Source: Thraustochytrium sp. TN22
Taxonomy: Eukaryota; Sar; Bigyra; Thraustochytrida; Thraustochytriidae
Length of the DNA stretch: 64,000 nucleotides
Assembly (NCBI GenBank): GCA_013306675.1
Contig: JABLUY010000016.1
Location: 1-64,000, forward strand
Reading direction: 5' to 3'
Shown: in pieces, positions 45,063 through 55,995 of the stretch
Layout: each line of letters opens with the position of its first letter
How positions within the stretch are numbered: position 1 is the stretch's first letter
The notes under the pieces: generated by a model
What the model was told of the DNA's origin: nothing
Database searches by the model: none
The model's input: the letters and a program-made list of their open reading frames with translations, nothing else
Program-made: the position numbers and the translations under genes

Positions 45063-45257
45063 CAAACAAGGGCGAAGGACCTTGAGAAACCTCTGTAAAA
45101 GATTTGCGATGATGGAAGGTGATGTCATTCGCTCTTACTGCCTACCTACCTACCAATCACACGGCCCTCGTTTGGCCCCGTCTTGTTTCCCTTCCCTTTC
45201 CTCCCCTCCCCTCACACGCGTACACGCACCGTACTACAAGTGGAGTGTGTTCCGGGC

Positions 45258-48200
45258 TCAATCGCTGTCGCTGTTGTCTTCACTGCCGCTCTCGTCGTCC
45301 GGCTTGAGGACATTGTTGACGAAGATGCGGTTGGCGAGCTGATAAATGGCCGCGGACCACGCGCTGTAGGTCTCTGAGTTCTTGAGCGTGAGGATCCAGG
45401 CGTCGCGCTCGCTCTTGGTGCCCCACAGCACGCGGATGCGCCGGCGCTCCTCCTGATTCTCTTCGGCATCGACTGGGAGGACGGGTTCCTCCTCGTCCTC
45501 CTCGTCATCGTTGTTGTTGGCATCCTCACCAGCCTCGGACCGCTTGCGGTCGCGCTCGAAGCGGCGGAAGCGCACGATAGCGGTCTGCATCTCGTCCTCC
45601 TCCAGGTTGACCATGGCGCCGTCCTCCAACTCCACGACCCAGAGGTCCTTGACCAGGTCCATGTTGAGAAAGGAGGCCGGGTTGAAGCTCTTGACCTTGC
45701 CGTTGACCGGTTTGCCGCCCTCAGATTTGATCTCTGCGCGGATCTCAGCCGGATCGCACCGGACGCGGATGCCGAGCGGGAACATATTCTCCAGGCGCAT
45801 CATCATCTCGATGCGCTCCGCCTCATCACCCGAAACCTCGATCTCCTCCTTGATTTCGACGGCCGGCGCAGCCTCCTCCTCTTCCTTGACCTTGGTCTCC
45901 GTAGCCTCGGCGGGCACCGGGCTCGGGCCCTTCTTCCTGCCCTCGCCGCCCTTGGCCTCGGCGTTGGGCGCATCGTCCGCGTCCTCCTCCATCTTTGCCG
46001 GTTTCTCGTCCTCCAGTTCCCGCTCGCTATCGTCGTCTTCGGCATTGTCCTTCTTGGACGAAGCGCTCTCAGCCTTGTCGTCTTCGTCCTCGTTCTCCTC
46101 CTCTTCATCGTCCTCTTCGGCGTCGTCGTCGTCGTCGTCATCATCATCATCATCGTGAAGCTGGTTCTCGATCTCCTCGTCGCTGAGCTCCTCCTCGTCG
46201 TCCTCGTCGTCCTCGTCGTCACTGCTGCCTGAGGAAGAGTTGCCACCCTCGCGATAGTTGACGCGCTTGATGATGCGGCCGCTGAGCGTGGCCTCCGGCA
46301 TATCAGAGTCCTTCTTACGGCGCTTGCGCAGCTTGCGCGCCACGCGCTGCTCGGCGCGCTGGTCCGCCCGGCGCGAGGCGCGAGTGGCGCGTGTGGACCG
46401 CGTCGCGGCGGCCCGGCGCGAGGAGGAGGAGGAGGCGACGGCGGCGCTCCGCGAGCGCTTGGAGCCGGCACGCTGGCTGCGGCGCTCACGGTCCCGCTGT
46501 CGGCGCGCCTCCTGCATGGCTGCCTTGTGCTCCTTGTGCTTCCGCGCGAGCTCCTCGCGGCGCTTGGCCTCCTTGGCGCGCTCTACCTCGTCAATGATGC
46601 GCTGCTTCTTGGAAGCGATAACGGCCTCGGTGGCGGCCTGTTCGAGCGCCACGCACGCGTCCTCCAAGGAGCTGCGCGCAGCATCGCCGAGGCCGACGGA
46701 CTCCTCGGGCGCCGGCTCAGCGCCGGCCCCTAGCTCCGTCTTCTTCTCCGCGGCGGCCTTGTCTTCGCCCTCCTCCTCCTCCTCTGCGTCCTTGACCTCG
46801 GTGTTCTCGAGGTCAGCCGCCTTGCCAAAAACCGAGTCGATGACGCTGAGGAAGCCGTCCTTGCCGTCCTTGAGGCTCTCAAAGGTGCCGCCGCGCTCGG
46901 TAACGAAGGAAGCGAGCTCGCGCATGTCCTTGCTGAGAACGCGCGCCGTGACGCGCGGGCGCTCGGCGTCCTTGAAGAGCTTGAGGTCGAAGTCGTCGAG
47001 GAACTTGTCGTGCGGGTCCGGGTGCGCGATGTCGAGCTCGCGGCCGTTGACGTGGCTGAGAAGGTTGCGGTATTTGCAAAAGGCGAGCGGGTCGTCGTCG
47101 GACCACGTCTTCTTGAGGACTGGCTTGCTGGAGCCCTTCTTTTTGCTCTTGGAGGACGCCGACTGCTGCTGTTGCTGCGGGCGCGCCGCGCCGCGCATCT
47201 GTGCCTGCGCCTGCACGGCAGCGGAGCGCCGGGGCCGATTGCGCGCCGCGAGGCGCAGCGCCATCTCATGGTCGTCCTCATCGCCTTCGGCCTCGCCGTC
47301 GGCCGAGTCGGAGGCGTTGGCGCTCTCTGCCGCCTCATCTGACTTGGCGGCAGCAGCAGCGGCGCCGCCCTCGGCGGGCTCGTCCTGCGGGTTGCGGTCC
47401 TTGCGCGCGGCGGCCTCTGCGGCGGCCTTCTCGGCCTCGGCAGCGGCCTTGGCAGCGTCCTCCTTCTCCTGCTTGGTGGGCATGCCGACGAGAATGAAGT
47501 CACGAAAGTCCTCGACAGCCTTCTTGAGTGTGCTCTCCCGGCCGCTGAGCGGCTCTAGCGAGCGCGCCAGCAGGTCGACATCGTCGACGGTGTCGTAGTA
47601 GCGCCAGGTCTTGAGGGACTCGCGCGAGGTCGGGCTGGCGCCAGGGATGACGGCGGCGCCCTCGGCGCGCGAGGGCGTGAGCGCGGGCGGCTTGGCGTCA
47701 ACAGTGGGCACGTCGCGACGCGGCGTGGCGGGCGTAGCTTCGTCGGACGGGTGCCTGCCGAGGTGGGGCGACTTGGGCAACTTGGTCGGGGAGTTGGGCG
47801 AGCGCACGCGGTGGCGCTCGCCACGCACGCCGTGGCCGTAGATCCAGAGGCGGCCTGGGTCGCAGCGAAAGGTCCAGTAGAGGTTGCCGCGGGTGTCCTT
47901 GCCCCAAGGCTCCGCGCGGAGACGGCAGTGCTCAAATTTCTCGCGCGCAAAGTCCACATCGAGGCGCGCCTTCTTCTCCTCCAGCTCGGCGAAGCGCTTG
48001 CGGAAAAAGTCCTGGCGTTGCTTGAGCTTGGCGCCGCTAATGGCAACGGCCTCGGCCTGCAGCTCGTTCTGCGTCTTCATCTTGACCCACTTGCGGCCCT
48101 TCTTCTTGGCCGGCTTGTCGGCCTCATTCGTCTCCTCGTCGCCTTCGTCAGCCGCGGCGCTGCGGGGTTCCGACGGGTCGGCGCGCGAGGACGACACGTC

Positions 48201-49886
48201 GAGGTTTTCCTCATAGGGTGCGTCCTTGCCGCTGGCCAGGAGCACCTCGTGGCGCTCGATGAGCTTGAGGTGGCGCGTCAGCGTCATACTGGCGTGGTAG
48301 AGCTTGGTGGAGCGCTCGTTGAGCTCGTTGCACAGCCTGTCCACCTCCTCAACCACCTCGGGGTGAGACTGGACCTCGTCGATGAGCGCGCGCAGGATGG
48401 CCACCTTCTGGTCCGCGGGCAGGGACACGTAGCTGCGCGTCTGCAGGTGCGCAAGCGCCGCGCCCAGCGCCTCGTACGGCGGCCAGTCCGCACCGAGCAG
48501 CGAGGTGCTGCGCACCAGGTAGCGGCGCAGGAGCTCCTGCCAGGTGAGCGAGTTGAGCATCTTGAACCAGTCCCAGCGGACCACCTTCTCGTCCTGCTCC
48601 ATCTCGGGCTCCAGACAGAGCCCGAGGAAGGTCAAGTGCAGCTCACGCAGCAGCGGAGTCACCTCGTCGGCCGAGAGCGCCTTGAAGAGCATCTCAGCTG
48701 TGAAGGGCGTGAGCTTGACAATGTGCGAGAACTCGGTGCAGAACTCAACAATGGCCATGAGGTCGCCGACCAGGGCCGAGGGAAACGGCAGGTCGGCCAG
48801 GGGCAGCGGAGGCTGCGGCAGGCCAGGCGTGACCTTCTTCTTCTTGGGCTTGACAGTCTCCGCCTTGGCACCCTTGCCCTTGACAGTCTCCGCCTTGGCG
48901 CCCTTGACCTTGGCGGCGCTGCCCTTGGCGACAGCCTTCTTCTTGGCGCTCTTGCGCGCAGCGGCCGCCTCCTCGGCGGCGCGCGCCTTGGCGGCCTCAA
49001 TCGCCTTTTGCTCGCGGCGCTCGGCGGCGCGCTTGCGCTGCTCCTCCTTGCGCGCCTTCTCACGCTCCTCGGCGCGCTCCTTCTCAAGGAGCTCCTCCAC
49101 GGTCACCGTGCCAGCCTTGAGCCGGCGCTGATAGTCCGCCTCCTTTTTCTCGCGCTCGCGCATCTTCTCGGCATCGCGCAGCTTCATCAGATACCGCTTG
49201 TCCAGGCGCCAGCGCAGGCCCTGTTTGGTCAGCTTGCCCTGCTTGGACATGCGCTTCATCGTGATGCCGTAGTGCTGCATGAAGCGTTGCGATCCGCAAT
49301 CGTACTTCTCCAGCATTTCCTTCTTGAGGTACTGCTCCGTCACGCCCTTGGGCGCCTTGCGCTTCTCGTACAAGATTTTGGTGATGAGGTCCTCGAAGCT
49401 CTTCTTGCCGCGGAGGTCGTTGGTCTTGGACTTGCGCCGCTTCTTGGACGAGGTCGACTTGCCGTCTCCGTCTCCGTCTCCGTCTCCGTCGCCATCGCCG
49501 TTGCCGTCACTGCGCTCGTCGCCGCTCAGGCCCTCCATGGCGGCGCTCGCGTCGTCTCCGTCGCGCTTGGCCTTTTTCGCGCTGCTCTTGGCCGGTTTGG
49601 TAGGCGACATGCTGCTGCTCACCTTGGTCGAGGCGGCGCTCTTCCCGCTGCTGGCCTTGCCACCGACGCCGCCGCCGCCGCTGCTGTCGTTGCTACCGCC
49701 GCCCTTGCCGCCACTAGCTGCGTGCCCGTTCGGCGCCGCGACCTTGGCGCCCGCGGCCAAGTTCTCGCGGCCCTCCAGGTCCGCCGTCGAGGATCCGCGT
49801 CTCGGCGAGCTGCCTGCGCCGTCGTTCTTCCCACCGGCCTCGCGCGCGTCGCTCGCCGCGGCGCTGGCCTCCTCGTCCTCCGCCAT
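45258..49886 (-). CDS. DDT/WHIM chromatin-remodelling subunit with an H1/H5-like domain
   Basis: The product has 1542 residues in one frame. A Gly/Ser/Lys-rich N-terminus is followed by a winged helix like linker histone H1/H5 (about 149-230, KSFEDLITKILYEKRKAP). A Lys/Arg/Glu coiled coil and AxAKxK repeats come next, then a DDT domain (about 362-430; ALVGDLMAIVEFCTEFSHIV and LLRELHLTFLGLCLE) and WHIM elements (about 440-560). The WHIM2/WSD core RAEPWGKDTRGNLYWTFRCD lies near 650-682. Ala/Glu- and Asp-rich regions follow, with long acidic runs at about 1230-1330. A final region has LWVVELEDGAMVNLEEDE. DDT and WHIM modules occur in ISWI partners (Acf1/BAZ, BPTF, RSF1) and bind the nucleosome spacing machinery. 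No PHD or bromodomain is visible. A nuclear role is inferred. The start context is GACAGGATGG. Confidence 0.88.
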   Translation of the reverse strand: MAEDEEASAAASDAREAGGKNDGAGSSPRRGSSTADLEGRENLAAGAKVAAPNGHAASGGKGGGSNDSSGGGGVGGKASSGKSAASTKVSSSMSPTKPAKSSAKKAKRDGDDASAAMEGLSGDERSDGNGDGDGDGDGDGDGKSTSSKKRRKSKTNDLRGKKSFEDLITKILYEKRKAPKGVTEQYLKKEMLEKYDCGSQRFMQHYGITMKRMSKQGKLTKQGLRWRLDKRYLMKLRDAEKMREREKKEADYQRRLKAGTVTVEELLEKERAEEREKARKEEQRKRAAERREQKAIEAAKARAAEEAAAARKSAKKKAVAKGSAAKVKGAKAETVKGKGAKAETVKPKKKKVTPGLPQPPLPLADLPFPSALVGDLMAIVEFCTEFSHIVKLTPFTAEMLFKALSADEVTPLLRELHLTFLGLCLEPEMEQDEKVVRWDWFKMLNSLTWQELLRRYLVRSTSLLGADWPPYEALGAALAHLQTRSYVSLPADQKVAILRALIDEVQSHPEVVEEVDRLCNELNERSTKLYHASMTLTRHLKLIERHEVLLASGKDAPYEENLDVSSSRADPSEPRSAAADEGDEETNEADKPAKKKGRKWVKMKTQNELQAEAVAISGAKLKQRQDFFRKRFAELEEKKARLDVDFAREKFEHCRLRAEPWGKDTRGNLYWTFRCDPGRLWIYGHGVRGERHRVRSPNSPTKLPKSPHLGRHPSDEATPATPRRDVPTVDAKPPALTPSRAEGAAVIPGASPTSRESLKTWRYYDTVDDVDLLARSLEPLSGRESTLKKAVEDFRDFILVGMPTKQEKEDAAKAAAEAEKAAAEAAARKDRNPQDEPAEGGAAAAAAKSDEAAESANASDSADGEAEGDEDDHEMALRLAARNRPRRSAAVQAQAQMRGAARPQQQQQSASSKSKKKGSSKPVLKKTWSDDDPLAFCKYRNLLSHVNGRELDIAHPDPHDKFLDDFDLKLFKDAERPRVTARVLSKDMRELASFVTERGGTFESLKDGKDGFLSVIDSVFGKAADLENTEVKDAEEEEEGEDKAAAEKKTELGAGAEPAPEESVGLGDAARSSLEDACVALEQAATEAVIASKKQRIIDEVERAKEAKRREELARKHKEHKAAMQEARRQRDRERRSQRAGSKRSRSAAVASSSSSRRAAATRSTRATRASRRADQRAEQRVARKLRKRRKKDSDMPEATLSGRIIKRVNYREGGNSSSGSSDDEDDEDDEEELSDEEIENQLHDDDDDDDDDDDAEEDDEEEENEDEDDKAESASSKKDNAEDDDSERELEDEKPAKMEEDADDAPNAEAKGGEGRKKGPSPVPAEATETKVKEEEEAAPAVEIKEEIEVSGDEAERIEMMMRLENMFPLGIRVRCDPAEIRAEIKSEGGKPVNGKVKSFNPASFLNMDLVKDLWVVELEDGAMVNLEEDEMQTAIVRFRRFERDRKRSEAGEDANNNDDEEDEEEPVLPVDAEENQEERRRIRVLWGTKSERDAWILTLKNSETYSAWSAAIYQLANRIFVNNVLKPDDESGSEDNSDSD

Positions 49887-50020
49887 CCTGTCCTGCTTCG
49901 CCAGCTAGCTCAAGACCAACCCTCCCGCCTCGAAGCGACTGCTCGACGTGCGCCGGCAGCCTCGCCTCGCCTGCCGCGAGGCCGCCGCTGCCACGCGCCG
50001 CGGGGCTCCTTGGGTCCTCC

Positions 50021-50045
50021 GCGCCGCGCCGCGCCGCGCCGCGCC
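50021..50045. repeat. (GCGCC)n five-base repeat in the DDT-gene leader
   Basis: About five GCGCC units lie roughly 135 bp upstream of the DDT-gene start codon. Confidence 0.9.
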
Positions 50046-50744
50046 GCCGCAGCCCGCGCGCGCAGCAGCCGCAGCGGGCAGCCCAAGTAGCCGTAGTCCT
50101 GGTCGCAGCAGCAGGTGGCCGCCGCGAGGCCGCCGCCGGCGCCCAGCTAACGGGCTCGCCGCTGCGCCAGCGCCGGGCCGCGGGCGCCGCCGCCTCGCGC
50201 CGCGCCGCCTCGCGCCGCCTCGCGCGCCGCGCGCCGCGCCGCGGCCGCCGCGCGGGAGCCGCCGCGCCGCCGCGCCGCGCGCGCCGCCGCCGGTCGTTGG
50301 TTGACTCGGGTTTGCTGTTTGCTCTCTCTCTCCCTCGCCTCGCGAGGCAGCCTAACTACGCGCAAGCAGGGCTCCGCGGGCCGCGCGCGCGGGCGGGCCT
50401 GCCGCGCCCGGCGGCCGCCGGCCTCGGGCGGGCGGGGCGGGGCGGGCTCTGCGCCGGCCGCCCGGGCCCGCGCGCAGCCGCAGCGCGCAGGAGGACTCGG
50501 CCGCGGCTCGGGCGCGGGCGCTCCGCGGGACCGCCCTAATTTGAAACTGGGCCGCTTACGCGACGGCCCAACCACCGCGGCGCGCCGGGCGCACGGTGAG
50601 CCAGCGGCGTTCACGTGCGGTGGTTTGTTTGCGTGAGCGAAGGCTTAGCTGGCGGGCGGGCGGCGGCGGCCGGTAGGCGGAGCGGCGGGCCTTTCTTCGA
50701 AGGTGCTTCGTTTTGGTTTTGGGTGCACGGCGAGGGAGGGAGGG

Positions 50745-50984
50745 ATGGCCACGAGCGAGACGCGCTACATGGTGACGGTTGAGCTGGTGCAGCTCACTCG
50801 AAGAGGCCTCCTTCGGCCTGACCCGGCCGCAGCACGGCAACGCACGGCGCGATGGTGCAGGGTGAGGTTCTGCAAGCGCAGGCCGGCTGCTGGCGTGCTC
50901 TTCTTGGGTACGAGTGACATGCGCCTGGAAGACGAAGTTCTCGCTCGAGCACTTTGCTCGATCGCAAAGCCTCACCAGGAGTGA
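50745..50984 (+). CDS. Possible small ORF, 79 residues
   Basis: It opens MATSETRYMVTVELVQLTRR after GAGGGATGG and ends SIAKPHQE. The first 20 codons look coding, but the rest is Arg-rich and less convincing. It has no recognised family. It could be a small gene, an upstream exon of the DRC5-like gene, or chance. Confidence 0.2.
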   Translation: MATSETRYMVTVELVQLTRRGLLRPDPAAARQRTARWCRVRFCKRRPAAGVLFLGTSDMRLEDEVLARALCSIAKPHQE

Positions 50985-51326
50985 ACGACCGAAGGGAAAA
51001 GGACCACCAGGCGTCGACTGGGCGATCGCTCGAGTCGACGTCAAGCCCGCTCGGCGCGGGATCGGCATGCGGCGTCTGCGGACAAGGGATATTTGGATCT
51101 CGCTCACGTCACTCACGGTGGCCCTATCAGGAAAAAGTTCCGTTGCGGCCGTGGCGGCCGCCACCCGCGCCTGCATTGCGTGACAAGACGCCTGCACTGA
51201 CTGCTCTCAGGCTCTCGCGCGTGCCGGGCGAAGGCGGCGCGGCGCGAGAGAGACCCGGCGCGGCAGGCGCGCGACCCGGAGCCGCCCGTGTTCCGGCCGG
51301 CTCGAGAGGCGCGGCGGCACGGCACG

Positions 51327-52631
51327 ATGGAGGCGAGCATCGGGAGCACGACGACGGCCATCGCGGTCGCGGACGAAGTGCGGAGGTTCAAGAGCCGCGT
51401 CCTGGAGGCGGGCGGGCGCAGCGCGGCCAAGGAGGACGACGGGCGCGTGGAGCCGCTGCGCGTGCTGTGTCTGCGCAAGATCGCGTGCGACTTCGAGGCG
51501 AGGCCCGCGCTCGGGAGCGTGCCGGACGCGCAGGTCCCGCAGCTTACGGCGCTCCTGGACCTGAACCTGGACGTCGAGGTGGCCGCGGCGCACATTTACG
51601 ATGAGAACTATTGGAAGCGGCGATCCATGGCCAAGGACTGGAAGCACATGGAAATCGCCAATCACGGCCTGACCTGGAAGCAGCTGTACCTGGAGCGCAC
51701 GCTGCAGGACCTGCTGGAGGGCTTTGCGCCGGACGCGGGGGGCAACGACGTCATCACGGAGGAGGCCATCCTGGCGCACCTCCGCGCGTCGCAGGACTTC
51801 GTCTTCCAGCTGCGCGTCGGCCAGCTCCTCTCGCACCTGGACCCGACGCTGCTCTTCGAGCACCTGCCGAATCTGAGCCGGCTCGAGCTGACCTACGGCG
51901 TCAAGCGCGTCGGCATGCAGTACGAGCGCTCGCTCTTTGGCATGCGCATGTCGGATGCTGGGTCGCTGGCGCGCGCACTCAAGGCGTCCGCCACACTCAC
52001 CACCTTGTGCCTGCCGAGCAACCTGATCGACGACGATACGGTGCAGATGCTCATGACCGGGCTCATTTCCAACTGCACTGTGACGCACCTGGACCTTTCG
52101 CACAACAAGATTACGAACCATGGCGTGCGGCTGCTGGCCAAGCTGCTCGGCCCAAAGTCCGTGCTCTCCACGCTCAACCTGTGCGACAACCAGATCCACG
52201 TCGAGGGCGGCCGGTACCTGGGCCGCGCTCTGCGCCACAACGCGAGCCTCCTGGACCTCAACTTGCGTCTGAACCGCCTCACAGACGACGGTGGCCGCCT
52301 CCTACTGGACGGCGCAATCCGCAACAGCACGCTCATGCAGCTCAACCTGAGCTCCAACTCGCTGGGCCCCGACTCGGCGCTGGCGCTCTGCGCGGTCCTG
52401 GACGGTGGCCTGTCCGCGCTTGCGTCGCTCGACCTCTCGTGCAATGAGTTCGCTGACGAAGATGCCGACGCTCTCGTGCGCTCGCTGGTCAAGTACCCGC
52501 ACCTTGCCTCGCTCGACGTGCGTCGCAATCTCATGGGGGACAAGGCGGTTGCCACGCTGTCGGCCATCGTCAAGCGCAACGAGCTCGCGCTGCGCGGCGC
52601 AGCGAGCGAGTCCAAAATGGCCGCTGGATGA
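51327..52631 (+). CDS. DRC5: DRC5/TCTE1-like LRR protein, nexin-dynein regulatory complex
   Basis: The product has 434 residues from MEASIGSTTT; an in-frame upstream Met at 51288 is less likely. The pre-LRR segment IYDENYWKRRSMAKDWKHME (90-109), followed by HGLTWKQLYLERTLQDLLE, resembles the TCTE1/DRC5 region in which a YWKRR block precedes the repeats. The remaining 250 residues are ribonuclease-inhibitor-type LRRs (LTTLCLPSNLIDDD; LDLSHNKITNHGV; LNLCDNQIHVEGG; LNLSSNSLGPD). DRC5 belongs to the nexin-dynein regulatory complex of axonemes, which controls flagellar beating. Related LRR proteins (for example LRRC34-like) are possible alternatives. It is tail to tail with the WD40 gene, 184 bp apart. 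Confidence 0.8.
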   Translation: MEASIGSTTTAIAVADEVRRFKSRVLEAGGRSAAKEDDGRVEPLRVLCLRKIACDFEARPALGSVPDAQVPQLTALLDLNLDVEVAAAHIYDENYWKRRSMAKDWKHMEIANHGLTWKQLYLERTLQDLLEGFAPDAGGNDVITEEAILAHLRASQDFVFQLRVGQLLSHLDPTLLFEHLPNLSRLELTYGVKRVGMQYERSLFGMRMSDAGSLARALKASATLTTLCLPSNLIDDDTVQMLMTGLISNCTVTHLDLSHNKITNHGVRLLAKLLGPKSVLSTLNLCDNQIHVEGGRYLGRALRHNASLLDLNLRLNRLTDDGGRLLLDGAIRNSTLMQLNLSSNSLGPDSALALCAVLDGGLSALASLDLSCNEFADEDADALVRSLVKYPHLASLDVRRNLMGDKAVATLSAIVKRNELALRGAASESKMAAG

Positions 52632-52815
52632 TGCGGCTTTTGGGGTGGTAAAATGTGAAAAAAAAGAGGGCTACGGTTGCCTGAGAGTGCAAGGAATCAC
52701 ACACTCACGCGCACGTCAAAGGAAGTCGAGGATGGATGTCTGTGTTCTATCAAGAAGCTGTTCGCTGATGAGTCTTTTGCTTGCTCGCGCGGCCCGCACC
52801 CATGCGCGGCCCTTG

Positions 52816-54427
52816 TCACGCAATCACTGCCTTGAAGGCGAAGGGTCGGCCATCGATGAGCAGCTGGTGGTCGTCTTGCTTGCTGAAGGAGAGCGCCCGA
52901 ACAGGGTGGCCCAGGTCCGCCTGCGGCCAGTAAAAGAGAAGGCTGGCGGTGCGCGCGTCAATGACGTAGAGGTCCTCGTTCTCCGTAGCGACGGCCAGCA
53001 CCTGCTGGTCCTCGCTGAGCGCCGCGTGCGCTGCCGGCGCGTCCAGCGCGAGCGACCGGCTCGGCGCGATCACCATCGTGCCCTGCACCTGGAGACGGCC
53101 GCCGAGGCCGACCGAGAGCGACCAGGTCCACGCAGGCCTCCCTGAGGAGGCGGGCTGCCTGCACGCCAGCGTGGTCGCCGCCGCGGACAGCGACGACGCT
53201 TGCGCGGCGAGGCTGTGCAGACCGAGGCCGTGGTTGACGGTGCGGGCGGCGATGGGCGTTTTGTTCGCGTACACCTCGCCGTCGGCGGTCTGCGTGAGCA
53301 GCTCCTCCGGCGAGGCGCGCGCGACGGCCACCACGGGCTGCGCGAACTCGATGCGGTCGGTCTTGCGGCCAGGGCGCTCCTGCAAGACGGGCGTCCAGAA
53401 TTTGACGGCGCCGACCGCGTGGCCCGTCACAAAGCCGAGGTGGTCCTCAAAGACGGACAGCACGGCGCCGCCCTCGGCGAAGGCCGCCTTGACCGCGCCC
53501 TGATCCGTGAGCTGGCACAGGCGACCGTCGGTGGTGCCAAAGACGCCTGAGGGCGCCAGGCAACAGGCGCGCGCATTCGGTAGCGAGCGAGCCATGTCCA
53601 TCTCCAGTGTGCGGTCCCGCGCGGTCCAGACCTGAATGGCACCGTGCTGGGTCACGCGGACCAGGCGAGTGGTCTCTTTGTCGAACTGGACGAACTCCAG
53701 ACCCAAGGTCGCCTGGCATGGCACCGGCCTCTCTTGCAGCAGCACGCCGGCGCGCCAGTCGTAGACGCAGAGCACACGCGAGGTGCTGACGGCCAGGCGG
53801 CAGTCCTTGTCGAAGGCCACGGCCTGCACATTGCCGCGGTCACCCAAGGCCAGAGCGAAGTCGCCCACGCACACATGGCCCAGGTCCGTGGCGATCGCTA
53901 CTGTGGTCATCCCGGCGCGGTCCACGTGCGCGGCCAGCCCGCGCACGAGCCTGCCATCGGTGGCGGCGAGGCTGCCTTGGGCGCCCCGCGGCCCAGGAAG
54001 CCGCAGCAGGCGCCGCTGGAAGCGCGGCATATGCTCGTAGATCTCCTTGGGGGCCTGCTCGAGCGGCGGAGCGGCAGCCGGCCGCTGGAGCAGCAGGACG
54101 CCGCCGATGGCGGTCGTGCCGGCGTGCAGCCTCGGCGTTGCGCTCGCAGGCGCCTCGGGCACGGCCGTTGGCTTCCAGCTCCTCGCGTCCCATGCGAGGG
54201 CGTTGCCGCCGAGCGTCAGCACGAGGTCGCCGCGCCCTGCGGCGACGAATCGCAGCTCAGGTGCGGCACGGCCGACGGCGTCGAACGAGAAGGAGGTGAG
54301 CAGCTTGCCAGTGGAGACCGCGCGAACCTCGACGGCGCGTGCGCGTATGCAACAGGCCGCGAGCAGGTCCTCGGCAACAGCGAGGGCGTCCACATAGGGC
54401 AACGAGGATGGGATGCGCGAGGTCTTG

Positions 54428-54460
<33 letters not shown>

Positions 54461-55961
54461 GTGGCCTGCGCGCCAGCACGCAGGTCCACGGCGAGGATGG
54501 ACCGGTTGGCGAGCGCGGCGAAGACGCGTGCCTGCACGCCTGCGAGTGCCGTGATGGGCGACGGTGTCGCGCAGGTGGCGATCTCCATAACGTCGAGACC
54601 GGCCTCCTGGTTCAGGTCGTTGCCCTTGTCCATGTCCTTGTTGGCGGCGATGCGCCAGAGGCGCAGATTGGTGCCGCCCGGGGCGGCCGCGGCGAGCGTG
54701 GTCGCCGAAGTCCAGCTCCAGAGCGGCGCCTCCGTGCAGGTGCCGAGCCCTTGACACACTGTGGACCAGATGCGCTCCGGCGCGGCCGCCGAGTAAGCGA
54801 GCAGGGTGCCCTGGTCGTCCACGGCGAGCAAGCCGGTGGCGCCGGCGGCGAGCGAGACGAGCGCGGCCCCTCGGCCCGGAACAGCCACGATAGAAGCGGC
54901 ACCCGGCCCGGCGGCCGCCGGCGTGGTGTGCGCCAGCGCGATTGGGGAAAGGTTGACGGGCGACAGGTAGGCAAGCGAGCCGTCCGCAAGGCCGCAGGCG
55001 ATTGCCGGCATGCCGCGCAGCTTGCTGAGCGCCACGGCACGCGCCCCTGGCGCGAGCGGGACGTGCGCCGTGCACACGTCATTGGCCCACAGGTACACGT
55101 GGCCGGTGGTCTCCGAAACGGTGACGCAGGAGCTTGCCATGCCGTTGACCACCGCAACGCCGGTCTGCGTGTCCTGCGGCGAGGTCTTGCCCCAGCGCAT
55201 GCGCACCGAGCTACCGTCGCAAGCGGCGAGGCGGAGGACTTCGGCGCCAGCCAGCACGACCTCCTCGTGCGTGAGCATTTCGGCAGCGCGAACGTCGGCT
55301 GCGCGGTCGAGGACACCGCTGTGCACGAGGCGCGGGCGATCGAGGCGCGTCAGGTCGTGAAGCGCATAGGTGCCGGTGGCCGGATCAAGACTGAAGAGCG
55401 ATCTGCCGCACGGGCTGAAGCCGAGCACGCTGGGGCCCAGCACGATCCCGTCGATGCCGACCTGAATTTCCAGGCGATGCGCGTCCCAGAGGAGCAGCTT
55501 GCGCGAGCCCTCTGCGGCACTGATGACGCTGCGGCCCTTGGGGTGCACGGCCGTGGCCGTAATGCGCGTCGCGTGCGCGGAAAAGTAGCGCGGTGGCGCC
55601 GTGGTGCCCTCGAGGGCCTGCACCGCGACGAGGTTGCCGGCCGCGAGGACGATGTCGTTGTTGGCGAGCTGGCGCGGCGGCACGGCGGCGCTGAAGCCGA
55701 CCACGGCCTTGAGGCAGGCCGCCGCAGGAAGCTTGGCGCGTGTGGCGGCGGCAGTGGCCGCCGCAGCTGCGCGGGCCACGGTGCGAAGTGCCGGCGCTCC
55801 TGCTCCTCCTGAGGCGGGGTCCGCCACGGAGGCAGGCGGGCGCACGCCGAGCGCGAGCGCGCGCGCCTGGAAGGCGCGGTCCTCCTCGTCTTCCTCGTCG
55901 CCGAGATCCTCGGAGCCGTCGTCGCAATCGGCGGGCGCTGCGGCAGCCGGGTCGTCTCCCA

Positions 55962-55995
<34 letters not shown>

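Larger units (their letters stand above)
49887..51326. other. 1.4-kb divergent intergenic region
   Basis: This region lies between the DDT gene start (minus) and the DRC5-like start (plus). It contains a (GCGCC)n tract at 50021-50045 and other GC-rich repeats, then mixed sequence. A short open frame at 50745-50984 is listed separately with low confidence. Otherwise it presumably holds the two promoters. Confidence 0.55.

Noticed and set aside
47751-50090. 779-codon open frame antisense to the DDT gene
   Set aside because: Low-complexity shadow translation, while the opposite strand has clear DDT and WHIM domains.
53644-55812. 722-codon open frame antisense to the WD40 gene
   Set aside because: No recognisable domain; the opposite strand has WD40 repeats.
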